From Chloroflexota bacterium (GTDB lineage: Bacteria > Chloroflexota > Dehalococcoidia > Lucifugimonadales > UBA3495): a stretch of DNA of 64,000 nt. Positions 9,370-18,100 of the stretch are shown here, in pieces (position 1 is the first letter of the stretch; every line of letters starts with the position of its first letter). The stretch is from the NCBI GenBank assembly GCA_028874075.1, contig JAPPLU010000093.1, forward strand, positions 38,536 to 102,535, written 5' to 3'. The position numbers and the translations under genes were made by a program. The notes below the pieces were generated by a model. That model did not search any database. It was given only the letters and a program-made list of their open reading frames with translations, and was not told the DNA's origin.

Positions 9370-9733
9370 ATACAGTTCCATGGTATCCCCACCGGGCCCA
9401 ATCCTTCCCATCCAAGTTTCAGCGTCGGCAGCGTCCAGCCCGATGAGAGTACCAGCCCTGCTGGACAGTGCATCTGACGTCACGATAGTTCCCCAAGAGA
9501 TTCTGGCAATGCTGGGGGTGGAAGCAGTGGACTCCGCCCTTAGCGAGGGGGTATTCGGTCCTCTCCAAACAGGCGATGTCTTCAAGGTATTTATAGCTGT
9601 CCAACAGTATGCTCCGGAGGACTTCAGGGTTTTAGGATGGCGCGGCAGATTCGCTCTCCTGGGCCGCGATGTCCTTAACCAATACCACATAACCCTGGAC
9701 GGCCCCAACCAGACTCTAACCGTAACCAAGTAG
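9362..9733 (+). CDS. Retropepsin-like (clan AA) aspartic protease fold protein
   Basis: A 123-residue protein with the single-domain layout of retroviral-type aspartic proteases: a first strand and active loop ALLDSASDVTIVP, a flap region, and a late LLGRDVLNQYHITLDG strand corresponding to the hydrophobic-hydrophobic-Gly segment. The active loop would normally read D-T/S-G-A/S; here it is D-S-A-S, so the conserved Gly is replaced and activity is doubtful. The GTG start overlaps the asd stop (GTGTATAA), suggesting translational coupling. From general knowledge, short genes of this family are often found beside DUF5678-type genes, so the neighbour may be the C-terminal extension of asd rather than Asd itself. 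Confidence 0.7.
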   Translation: MYKYSSMVSPPGPILPIQVSASAASSPMRVPALLDSASDVTIVPQEILAMLGVEAVDSALSEGVFGPLQTGDVFKVFIAVQQYAPEDFRVLGWRGRFALLGRDVLNQYHITLDGPNQTLTVTK

Positions 9734-9774
9734 GTAGCCCGAACCCGAACCAGATACCGCTACAGAGGTTGCCA

Positions 9775-11310
9775 ATGACTTCTCAACGCACCGATGGCCA
9801 GTACTCCATTGAGTTGCCCCTTTCCTGCCCCCTGTTAATCAACGGAGAGGAGGGCCCGGCCACCGGAGGCGGGGAGTTTCGCAGGGAGAATCCTGCCAAC
9901 ACCCAGCAAACGGCTACGATAGCCGCCCAGGGCACCCTGGAGGACGCCCGAGCTGGTATCGATGCCGCCCGCCGCGCCTTTGACGGCAATGCCGGTAACT
10001 GGCTGAACAATTACAAGCTGCGAGAACAGGTACTGTTTCGCACCGCTCAGTTGATGCGAGAGAACGCCGACCGCCTGGCCCAGGTGGTCAGCCTGGAAGT
10101 GGGCATGCCCATGCGCCAGGCCGTCCCCCACATTGGCGCCGCCGCCGACATTTTCGAATTCTATGCCGGTTTGGCCGGCAAGATTTACGGCGAGTCCTTC
10201 ACCCTGCCCAACGGCTCTCTTATCAACCTGGTCAAGGAACCGGTGGGTGTGGTAGGCCTGATAACTCCCTGGAACTTTCCCCTGACCCAGACGGCCCGCA
10301 AGGTGGCCCCCGCCCTGGCCGCCGGCTGTACCATCGTCCTGAAGCCGGCCAGCTATACCCCCGCCGCTGCCTACGAACTGGTCAAGTTGATGCACCACAC
10401 CGACATCCCCGGGGGTGTCCTGAACCTGGTCCCGGGACCCGGCACCGTCGTAGGCTCCGAACTGGTAACCAGCCGCGACATCGACAAGCTATCTTTCACT
10501 GGTGAAACCGGCACGGGCAAGATGATCGCCGCTCAGGCTGCCACCGAGGTCAAGCGCATCAGCCTGGAACTGGGTGGCAAGGCGCCCTACCTGATATTCG
10601 ACGACGCCGACGTGGAGGCCGCATCCCGCGCCGCGGTATTCGGTATGTTCCGCAACGCCGGACAGGCCTGTGGCGCCACCACGCGCCTGCTGCTCCAGGA
10701 GGGCATCCACGACCAGGTCCTGGAGCGGGTAACCCAGCTAACGCGCAACATCGAGGTTGGCAACCCTGCCGCCACCAGCACCGACCAGGGGCCACTGATT
10801 TCCGCCAGCCAGGAACGGGTGGTCCAGGAGTTTATCCAGTTTGGGCTGGACGCAGGTTTCGACCTGGTAACCGGCGGCAACAAGCTGCAGGGCGACGGCT
10901 ACGATAACGGCTACTACGTCGAACCCACCATCTTCGACGGAGTGGACAACGCTTCGCGCTTGGGCCAGGAGGAGATTTTCGGCCCTGTAGTGGCGGTAAC
11001 CACCTTCAGCGACGAGGCCGAAGCGGTTGAACTGGCCAATGCCGTGGACTTCGGCTTGGTGGCCGGCGTCTGGAGTTCCGACTATCCACGGGCCATGCGA
11101 GTGGCCCGGGGGATTCGCGCCGGTACGGTGTGGATCTGGGACAACTACGCCCAGCCCGTCGAGGGAATCTGGGGCGGCTACAAGCAGAGCGGCATGGGTC
11201 GGGAACTGGGCTACCATGGCCTGGAGGACTTCCTGGAAGTGAAGCAGATCTTCACCGACGGTACCGGCCTGACGAGCAAGCCACCCTACGGGCAGGTCAT
11301 CAAGGAGTAG
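9775..11310 (+). CDS. NAD(P)-dependent aldehyde dehydrogenase
   Basis: Oxidises an aldehyde to the acid using NAD(P)+. The protein of about 511 residues has the full aldehyde dehydrogenase set: PWNFPLTQTARKVAPALAAG, KPASYTPAA, the FTGETGTGKMI cofactor loop, catalytic Glu in LELGGKAPYLIF, catalytic Cys in FRNAGQACGATTR, and the late EEIFGPVVAV and SGMGRELGYHGLEDFLEVKQ motifs. I prefer the ATG at 9775 because AGAGG lies seven bases upstream; a TTG two codons earlier is also open. The substrate is not evident: the sequence is betaine-aldehyde/phenylacetaldehyde-like in general layout, but no neighbour supports a particular pathway. It converges with the gamma-glutamyltransferase gene. Confidence 0.93.
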   Translation: MTSQRTDGQYSIELPLSCPLLINGEEGPATGGGEFRRENPANTQQTATIAAQGTLEDARAGIDAARRAFDGNAGNWLNNYKLREQVLFRTAQLMRENADRLAQVVSLEVGMPMRQAVPHIGAAADIFEFYAGLAGKIYGESFTLPNGSLINLVKEPVGVVGLITPWNFPLTQTARKVAPALAAGCTIVLKPASYTPAAAYELVKLMHHTDIPGGVLNLVPGPGTVVGSELVTSRDIDKLSFTGETGTGKMIAAQAATEVKRISLELGGKAPYLIFDDADVEAASRAAVFGMFRNAGQACGATTRLLLQEGIHDQVLERVTQLTRNIEVGNPAATSTDQGPLISASQERVVQEFIQFGLDAGFDLVTGGNKLQGDGYDNGYYVEPTIFDGVDNASRLGQEEIFGPVVAVTTFSDEAEAVELANAVDFGLVAGVWSSDYPRAMRVARGIRAGTVWIWDNYAQPVEGIWGGYKQSGMGRELGYHGLEDFLEVKQIFTDGTGLTSKPPYGQVIKE

Positions 11311-11364
11311 TAGGATACCACCCCCTTTTTCTCCCTCAAAGAAGTGCGGAAGTCGCGGTAGTTT

Positions 11365-12972
11365 CTAAAACCCCACGGCACACCCGTCCTTACGGGGTTC
11401 CGAGCCGGCCCACAATACCCCTGAATCCGGGTTTCGCTGGATTACCTGACCGCCGCCCATGCCCACCCGGGCGTGGCCCCGGATCATTTCCAGTCGATGG
11501 CCTAGGGACTGCAGTCCGCCGATGACTTCCGGCGCCAGTCCTTCCTCAATTATCGTCGTGTCCCCGATTACCTGGAAGCGCAGTGCATTCAGCGCCGCCT
11601 GGGGATCCATGCCGAAGTCGACCATATTGGTCATTACCTGGAGGTGGCCCTGGGGCTGCATGAACCCGCCCATAACCCCATAACACAGGTAAAGCTCATC
11701 GTCCTTGGTAGCCATGGCCGGAATGATGGTGTGGTAAGGGCGCTTTCCCGGTGTGAGCGCATTGGGGTGGTAGGGGTCTAGAGAAAATAGCGCGGCGCGG
11801 TTCTGCAGCACAATCCCTGTGCCGGGCACGACCAGCCCGCTGCCAAAGTTGATGTACACGCTGTTGATGAAGGAGCAGGCGTTGCCCTGCCCATCCACCA
11901 CGCTGACGTACACCGTATCGCCGCCCTGTCCGTTGCCGAAGGCGGTGATGTCGCCGTGGGGAGCGTGGGGCATGGCCCGTTCCGGGTCAATCAACTCCCT
12001 GCGGCTGGCGGCATACGTTTTGTCAGTTAGTTCGGAAATGGGAACGTCGGCCATTCGCGGGTCTGCAACGTACCTGTATGCGTCGGCGAAGGCCAGCCGC
12101 ATCGCCTCAATCAGGTGATGGTAGCGGCTCACCGACTGTGGCCCCATGCCGGCCACGTCAAACCCCTCCACGATGTTCAGGGCTTCCAGGGCCGCAATCC
12201 CCTGGCCGTTGGGGGGGCACTCCCAGCAGGTTACGCCCCGGTACTCCGTGCTGATGGCCTCGTCCCAGTCCGACGTATGAGCCGCCAGGTCCTCGGTGGT
12301 GATCCAGCCGCCCTGCTCCTGGACGAAGCTGGCAATCTTCTCGGCAATCTCCCCTTGGTAGAAGGCATCGGAGCCACCTTCGGCCATCGCCCTAAAGGTC
12401 TTCGCCAGGGTGGGTAGCTTCATTACCTCGCCCTGAACGGGTGGACGGCCGTTGAGCAGCATTTCCTGCCCTCCCGGGCGAGCCGAAAGCCGGGCGCCCT
12501 GGCCCGACCACTGGTAGGCAATGTAGTCGCTGACCGGAAAGCCCTCTTCGGCGTATCGGATTGCTGGCTTCAGTACCTCCGCCAGCGGCATGGTACCGTG
12601 CTCCGCCAGTATGGTCTCCCAACCGTGGACGGTGCCCGGAATGGAAACGGAATAGGGGCCCTCCTGGGGCATCTGGTAGTGGCCGGCCGCCCGCAATTCA
12701 TCAATAGACGCCGCCCCCGGAGCGCGCCCGCTGCCGTTGAGCGCGTGCACCTTGCCGTCATGGTGGTGGCGGATCAGGGCGAACATGTCCCCTCCGACCC
12801 CTGTTGATTCGGGTTCTACCACGTTCAAGGCGGCGGCCGCCGCCACCGCCGCGTCCACCGCGTTGCCCCCCTGGATCAACGTCTGCAGCCCCGCTTGCGC
12901 CGCCAGCGGCTGGCTGGTAGCCACCATCCCCTTCAACGCCAGCACCCCCGACCGCCTCGAATCAAAAAACAT
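11365..12972 (-). CDS. Gamma-glutamyltransferase family protein
   Basis: N-terminal nucleophile hydrolase of 535 residues. It has STGVGGDMFALI near the start and, after a likely autocleavage site, GGDTVYVSVVDGQGNACSFINS with the nucleophile Thr353. It continues with the oxyanion-related FGSGLVVPGTGIVLQNR and the C-terminal YGVMGGFMQPQGH. These are typical of the cytosolic YwrD-like gamma-glutamyltransferase group, which hydrolyses or transfers gamma-glutamyl groups of glutathione-like compounds. No signal peptide is present, unlike the classical periplasmic enzyme. GAGGAG lies eight bases before the ATG. It is transcribed toward the aldehyde dehydrogenase, with 54 bases between stops. Confidence 0.92.
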   Translation of the reverse strand: MFFDSRRSGVLALKGMVATSQPLAAQAGLQTLIQGGNAVDAAVAAAAALNVVEPESTGVGGDMFALIRHHHDGKVHALNGSGRAPGAASIDELRAAGHYQMPQEGPYSVSIPGTVHGWETILAEHGTMPLAEVLKPAIRYAEEGFPVSDYIAYQWSGQGARLSARPGGQEMLLNGRPPVQGEVMKLPTLAKTFRAMAEGGSDAFYQGEIAEKIASFVQEQGGWITTEDLAAHTSDWDEAISTEYRGVTCWECPPNGQGIAALEALNIVEGFDVAGMGPQSVSRYHHLIEAMRLAFADAYRYVADPRMADVPISELTDKTYAASRRELIDPERAMPHAPHGDITAFGNGQGGDTVYVSVVDGQGNACSFINSVYINFGSGLVVPGTGIVLQNRAALFSLDPYHPNALTPGKRPYHTIIPAMATKDDELYLCYGVMGGFMQPQGHLQVMTNMVDFGMDPQAALNALRFQVIGDTTIIEEGLAPEVIGGLQSLGHRLEMIRGHARVGMGGGQVIQRNPDSGVLWAGSEPRKDGCAVGF

Positions 12973-13120
12973 GGTTAAGCTCCTCTTCTACATCCACGAT
13001 TGAATATTAATGCCCACGATTAAATTGCTGGCCCCAATATACCATTGGTGCCCATTGGTGCCTATTCGTAGATAAAAAATGGTAATATAACCCCGCATCT
13101 AAACTTTGGAGGTTTTCACC

Positions 13121-13594
13121 ATGCCAGCAGAGGTTGGCCAGCCCGCACCCGACTTTTCCCTGTATGACACCGACCGCAACGTCCGCACTCTGCAGGAGTT
13201 TCGCGGCAAGACCGTAGTTCTCGCCTTTTTCCCTGGCGCTTTTACCGGCGTCTGTACCACCGAGGCCTGCACCCTCCGCGACTCCATTGCCGACTTCGAG
13301 GGGATGAACGCCCAGGTACTCGGCATCACCGTGGATGGACCCTTCGCCCAGAAGGCCTGGACCGACGCCAACAGTGTCAACTATCCCTTCCTGTCTGACT
13401 TCAACCGCCAGGCAGCCAATGCCTACGACGTCGCCCTCCCAGGCCTGGCCGGAATGGAAGGCTACACGGCCTGCAACCGCGCCGTCATTGTCGTCGACGG
13501 CCAGGGCACCGTCCAGTATCGCTGGGTTGCCCCCGCTCCCGTCAACGAGCCTGACTACGACGCCGTAAAAGCCGCCGTCCAGGCCTGCTCCTGA
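13121..13594 (+). CDS. Peroxiredoxin (AhpE/BCP-like)
   Basis: Thiol peroxidase of 157 residues that would reduce H2O2 or organic peroxides. It begins EVGQPAPDFSLYDTD and has the peroxidatic motif PGAFTGVCTTEAC with Cys45 as the likely peroxidatic residue, and Cys50 five residues on as in atypical two-Cys types. Further elements are ITVDGPFAQKAWTDAN, FLSDFN and RAVIVVDGQGTVQYRW. An ATG at 13121 with GGAGG eight bases upstream is preferred to the in-frame TTG at 13106, which lies inside the ribosome binding site region. It is a single gene. A perfect 12-bp hairpin follows it by 36 bases. Confidence 0.92.
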   Translation: MPAEVGQPAPDFSLYDTDRNVRTLQEFRGKTVVLAFFPGAFTGVCTTEACTLRDSIADFEGMNAQVLGITVDGPFAQKAWTDANSVNYPFLSDFNRQAANAYDVALPGLAGMEGYTACNRAVIVVDGQGTVQYRWVAPAPVNEPDYDAVKAAVQACS

Positions 13595-13630
13595 CGCCGA
13601 CACCCGTTGCGCGGGTAGTCAGTACTTTGT

Positions 13631-13662
13631 CCCTTCCCCCTTTCAGGCCTAAGGGGGAAGGG
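13631..13662 (+). terminator. Perfect 12-bp hairpin after peroxiredoxin gene
   Basis: CCCTTCCCCCTT at 13631-13642 pairs perfectly with AAGGGGGAAGGG at 13651-13662 around an 8-base loop. No T tract follows, so it may be a Rho-type or bidirectional stop or a dispersed intergenic palindrome rather than a classic intrinsic terminator. Confidence 0.5.
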
Positions 13663-13750
13663 CGAGACGGGGTTAGCGCCCCGGCCGGGTAATGTACCCG
13701 TGCCTGTTTGGAGACGAGATAGGCGGTAACCCAGACCCAGGAGGCACTCC

Positions 13751-14545
13751 ATGACATTTGCCAGAACCCTGTTTGCCGTTCTCCTGTCCGCGACCCTGCT
13801 GGCGGCCTTTCCCGCCACCGCCTCGGCCCAGAGCGACTTCCACATCTTCATTGGCACCGCCACCCATGACGGCCAGGCTCCTCCCGTGGGCACCGAGATA
13901 ACCGCCTATGACGGCACCAGGGCCATCGGCACCGCCCTGGTCCAGGCAGGGGGACAGTTTGCCCTGCAGACCTCCCAGGCTCACGGTACCATCGTCTTCC
14001 GTATCGGCCTGGTTGAGGCTGCCGAGACCTTCCCTAGCTGGCGCTCCGGTGGCCGCACCACTGGCTTCGTCCTGACCTTTACAACGCCTGCAGACCCCAC
14101 CCTCGGCCGCCAGGGAGCGACTGGAGCACGGGGTCCCGCCGGTCCTGCTGGTCCTGCCGGAACCGAAGGTCCGCAGGGGCCCGCTGGCGACGCCGGCCCC
14201 GCAGGCCCCGCCGGTCCACGAGGCGAGGCCGGCCCGCCCGGACCCTCGGGCCCTCAGGGCCCGGCCGGCGCCCAGGGTCCCAAGGGAGACCCCGGCGAAC
14301 CTGGACCGGAAGGCCCCCGGGGCCAGCGCGGTTTGGCTGGTGCCGCCGGTCCCTCCGGAGAGGACGGCGCCGACGGTGAAGATGGCCGCGACGGCCGTGA
14401 CGGGGTGGATGCCACCGGAGGCGGTACCCTGGCTCTGGTTGCCATGATCGTCTCGGTTGTGGCCGTCATCCTGGCCGTTGCCATGCCCTTCGTTCTGCGC
14501 CGTGACGGCGGTGGCGGCAGTCCACCCTCGCAGGCTGGTCAGTAA
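13751..14545 (+). CDS. Collagen-like triple-helix protein, secreted and membrane-anchored
   Basis: A 264-residue surface protein. Residues 1-27 are a signal peptide (hydrophobic core then ATASAQS). Residues about 28-115 form a small beta-rich domain. Next come 34 uninterrupted Gly-X-Y triplets (about residues 120-221), rich in GPA, GPR, GEP and, at the end, GED/GRD charged triplets. A single transmembrane helix (about residues 228-249) and a short Arg-containing tail follow. The layout suggests a trimeric collagen-like stalk held at the cell surface. Bacterial collagens of this kind are used in adhesion or spacing. AGGAGG precedes the ATG. Proline lacks hydroxylation in bacteria, so charged triplets probably stabilise the helix. 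Confidence 0.82.
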   Translation: MTFARTLFAVLLSATLLAAFPATASAQSDFHIFIGTATHDGQAPPVGTEITAYDGTRAIGTALVQAGGQFALQTSQAHGTIVFRIGLVEAAETFPSWRSGGRTTGFVLTFTTPADPTLGRQGATGARGPAGPAGPAGTEGPQGPAGDAGPAGPAGPRGEAGPPGPSGPQGPAGAQGPKGDPGEPGPEGPRGQRGLAGAAGPSGEDGADGEDGRDGRDGVDATGGGTLALVAMIVSVVAVILAVAMPFVLRRDGGGGSPPSQAGQ

Positions 14546-14664
14546 CCATTTCTCGAACTCCCTGGGGACGCGCTTTCCACCGCATACCTGGAGGCCCGTC
14601 CCCGGTTCCTCTCAAAAAGCTCGCCTTGACAGCCCACGGCCGCAGCTTTAAGATATGTTTCCCT

Positions 14665-14740
14665 GCCGAGGTAGCTCAGGTGGTAGAGCACGGCACTGAA
14701 AATGCCGGTGTCGACAGTTCGAGTCTGTCCCTCGGCACCA
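14665..14740 (+). tRNA. tRNA-Phe (GAA)
   Basis: A 76-base cloverleaf. The acceptor stem GCCGAGG pairs with CCTCGGC, the D stem is GCTC/GAGC, the anticodon stem CGGCA/TGCCG holds the loop CTGAAAA with anticodon GAA, and the T stem GACAG/CTGTC holds TTCGAGT. The 3' CCA is encoded. A run of eight T residues with one C at its start follows at once. Confidence 0.97.
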
Positions 14741-14784
14741 CTTTTTTTGCACATCCCTCATTTCAGATACCATTTGGTTGAAAG

Positions 14785-14810
14785 AACCGCCCGCAAAGGG
14801 CGGTTTTTCT
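14785..14810 (+). terminator. Intrinsic terminator after tRNA-Phe
   Basis: AACCGCCC at 14785-14792 pairs with GGGCGGTT at 14798-14805 around GCAAA, followed at once by TTT CTT and GTTTT. This is a standard Rho-independent terminator 45 bases after the tRNA. Confidence 0.8.
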
Positions 14811-15129
14811 TGTTTTGCTGGGCAACTTCACGTCAGGAGGCTAGTTGAGAAAGGTTTAGCCAGCAATTGACGAAGTGAGAAGCGCTAAGAAACTATCTCA
14901 AAATGTGACGGGCATAGAAGGGAGGGGACGAATGTGGGAGTGGTGAAGCAAGATATAAAAGAGGGACAAGACATCACCGTTCACCGATTGCGCCGGCTCA
15001 AGGGTGGTTGTAGTTCAGGATCTGGGATACACCTCGTTCATCGGCAAACCCAGACCCTGCTTGAATATAGATTGGTTCTCGAGCAATGGCGCCCCGAGTT
15101 TCCCTGTACCCGGGTTCGCAAACCTGGCG
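14811..15129. other. Intergenic region, no gene seen
   Basis: About 320 bases between the tRNA terminator and the end of the PKS gene. The open frames here have no ribosome binding site or recognisable motif. Reading on past the PKS stop in its own frame gives 46 more codons to a TGA at about 14,990 that do not resemble a DH, ACP or thioesterase domain. Confidence 0.4.
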
Positions 15130-18100
15130 CTAGAACCAGTGACTCCTTCGCTGGAAGGGATAGGTAGGGACGGAAATTCTGCGCCTATTCTCACCCGCAA
15201 ACAGTTCCTTGAAGGAGATGTCCACTCCGGCCTCGTAAAGGCTGGCTACGGCCCTCAAGAGGCCTTCATCGGAATCGCGGGATTCGCCGTTAGCAGAAGC
15301 GCTAGTCATGGCAGGCGTAACCATGGGCGCCTCTGAATTTTCCGGCCAGCTATTGCCTATCATCTCCCATGTCGTGGAGGCGGGGCCGACTTCCACTACT
15401 GCACTCACTGCCAGGTCGCCCAGCAATTTGGCGCAGCCGGCGCAGTCAAGAGACTCCTGACTCTGTTTAAGCCAGTTGGCAACATCAGCTGCCTTGATAG
15501 ACTCCTTCCAGAGTCCGCCGGAGCAATCCACCAGGGTTACGGATGGCGCCCCGAGATTCAGCGCGCCCATGGCGTCTTCCAGTTTCCCTATCGTCCATGC
15601 AGGGTTTTGCCCTGGCTGGAGCTTCATTACCTCCCCAAGGGCCACTGCGAGTCGCAAGCCGTCTTCCAGGCTGCACATTCCGGCCGCTTGCGCCGCCGCC
15701 AGCCACCCGAGGCCTTCGGCCACGATTGCGCTGGGTCGAACTCCAAGGCTGGCCCACTGGGTAGTCAGTGCGCATTGGAGCGCGTACAGGGCTGCCAATT
15801 CCCGTTCGGGACCATCTTCGTCAGTGTCAAGAATGGACTCACCGGTCATCACCTCCAGCAAGGAAAAGCCACGCTCGGCTCTGCATTGCTCGTCGCACTG
15901 CTCCAGCACCGCTCGCGCCACAGGTTCATTCAGGTACTGGTTGGCGCCCAGCCTGTCCCAGGGCATTTCCTGACCAGCAAACACAAACGCCACCTTTGCT
16001 GGTTCACCGGGAGATAACCCTGCGGTGACCGCTTCAGTTTGGGACAGTGACGTCAGTTCTTGGCGAAGCTGGTACAGGTCGCCGAACACCAGTCCTGTCC
16101 GGTACGGGAAATGCGCCCGACCCGTGCTGGCAGTCCAGGCCAGGTCAGCCAGGTCTTCACTATGGTCGGAAAGTTGCCTGGCATCGAGCCATGACAGGTA
16201 GCGCTGCGCCAATTCCCGCAAGGCGCCAGGCGACTTCCCGGATAGCGGCAACAGGCGGTACGTTCGCTCCCAAGTGCTTTCGTCACGGGTAGGCAGCCTG
16301 TTTACCAGGTCAGGCAAGTTTGAAGATACCGGCTTCGGATCGCCTGACGGCAGGGACTCGCCATCGCAATTAGTCGAACTATCGTCAGAGTTCTTGTAAC
16401 CCTCAACCAATAGATGGGCGTTGGAGCCTGAGAGGCCAAAGGCGCTGACACCTGCCAGCCGCTGCCGGCCATCAACTGCGGGCCAATCTGTCATTTCGGC
16501 GGTTACGCGTAGAGCGTTCCGGTTCCAGTCCACGTTTGGATTTAGTTTCTCGAGGTTGGGTATTCCTGGGATGATTCCATGGGAAATGGAGAGGACCGTC
16601 TTAATGAAAGCGGAAATCCCGGCGGCCCACTCAACGTGCCCGATGTTCGACTTTATCGAGCCGACGAGCAACGGCCTGTCCTCTTTCCGGTCTTTGCCGT
16701 ATACCGAAGCCACGGCATTCAATTCAATTGGATCGCCCAACTGGGATCCCACCGCGTGGGCCTCCAGGTAGTCGACCTCGGAAGGTGTTATTCCCGCCTG
16801 GACGACGGCGTCTTCCATTACCCGCACCTGGGCCGGGCCATTGGGCACCGTAAGACCTGCGCTGGCTCCGTTCTGGTTTACCGCCGACCCGCGGATAACT
16901 GCCCATATCCGGTCGCCATCGGCCTCGGCGTCGCTCAGGCGTTTCAGCACCACTATCCCGCAGCCCTCACCCCTCACGTAGCCGTTGGCGGAGGCGTCGA
17001 AGGGCCGGCACTGGCCGGTGGGGGAAAGCATGCCTACATCCATCATGAACCTGGAGATGGCAGGGGACAGGACCACATTAACCCCGCCGGCGAGGGCCAT
17101 ATCCACTTCTCCCCTTTGCAGGGCAACTCCCGCCTGATGTATTGCAGCCAGAGATGAAGCGCAGGCCATGTCTATAGGCATTGCGGGCCCTTCCAGGCCC
17201 AGAGCGAAGGCTATGCGGCCCACGGTTACGCTGCTTGTGGTTCCTAGGTAGGTGTGGGTCTGGTCGCCGGCCTGGATCAGGTCCCGGTATTCGCTGCCTC
17301 CAACTCCGGCATAGATCCCCGTACGGCTGCCCCGCAGTTGGTCGGGGTCCTGGCCTGCATCTTCGAGGGCGGTCCACGCGGTCTCCAGCAGCATCCGCTG
17401 CCGGGGGTCCATCATGCGAGCCTCGATGGGCTGTATTCGGAAAAAACGTGAATCGAACCGGTCAATGCCGTCCACAAACCCGCCCCGCCGGTAGGCTATA
17501 TCCTCGGCATTGGGGTCTCCCACGGCGCCAGTCCAGGAACCGCCGTCTTGGCGGCCGTCAGTGACAGCATCGCGCCCCTCCTCCAGCAACTTCCAGAACT
17601 CGTCCAGGTCACCGGCTCCAGGGAAGCGGCAAGCCATACCCACAACCGCAATTCCGTCATCTACAGCCCTGGCCGCCTGCCTTTGTTCGGGTGTAGCCGG
17701 GTCCGGCAATTCCGGGGCATCCTCGCTTTCGCGGGTTTGTCCAAGCTCCTCTGCCAGGTGGCGGGCCAGGCTGGCAATGTCAGGGTAGTCAAACACCACG
17801 GTATTGGAGGCAGTGTACTGACCGGCAAAGGCCCGGTTAATGCGGTTCCGCAACTCCACCGCCATCAACGAGTCCATACCGAGGTCAAAGAACCCTACGG
17901 TGGGCGAGGGTGCGGACGACAGCCGCAACACAGCCTGGACTTGCTGCTGGAGGAACGTGGTGAGGACATCCCCAGGGCCAGCCGAGGGAACGCCGCGAAG
18001 CTGCGAAAGGAGGTCTTCCGAAGTCCCTGTGTCTGTGGCCTCCTGTCCACCGCTGGAGGAAAGGAGGTCTTCCAGGAAAGCCGGACGGGATTCGACTGCG

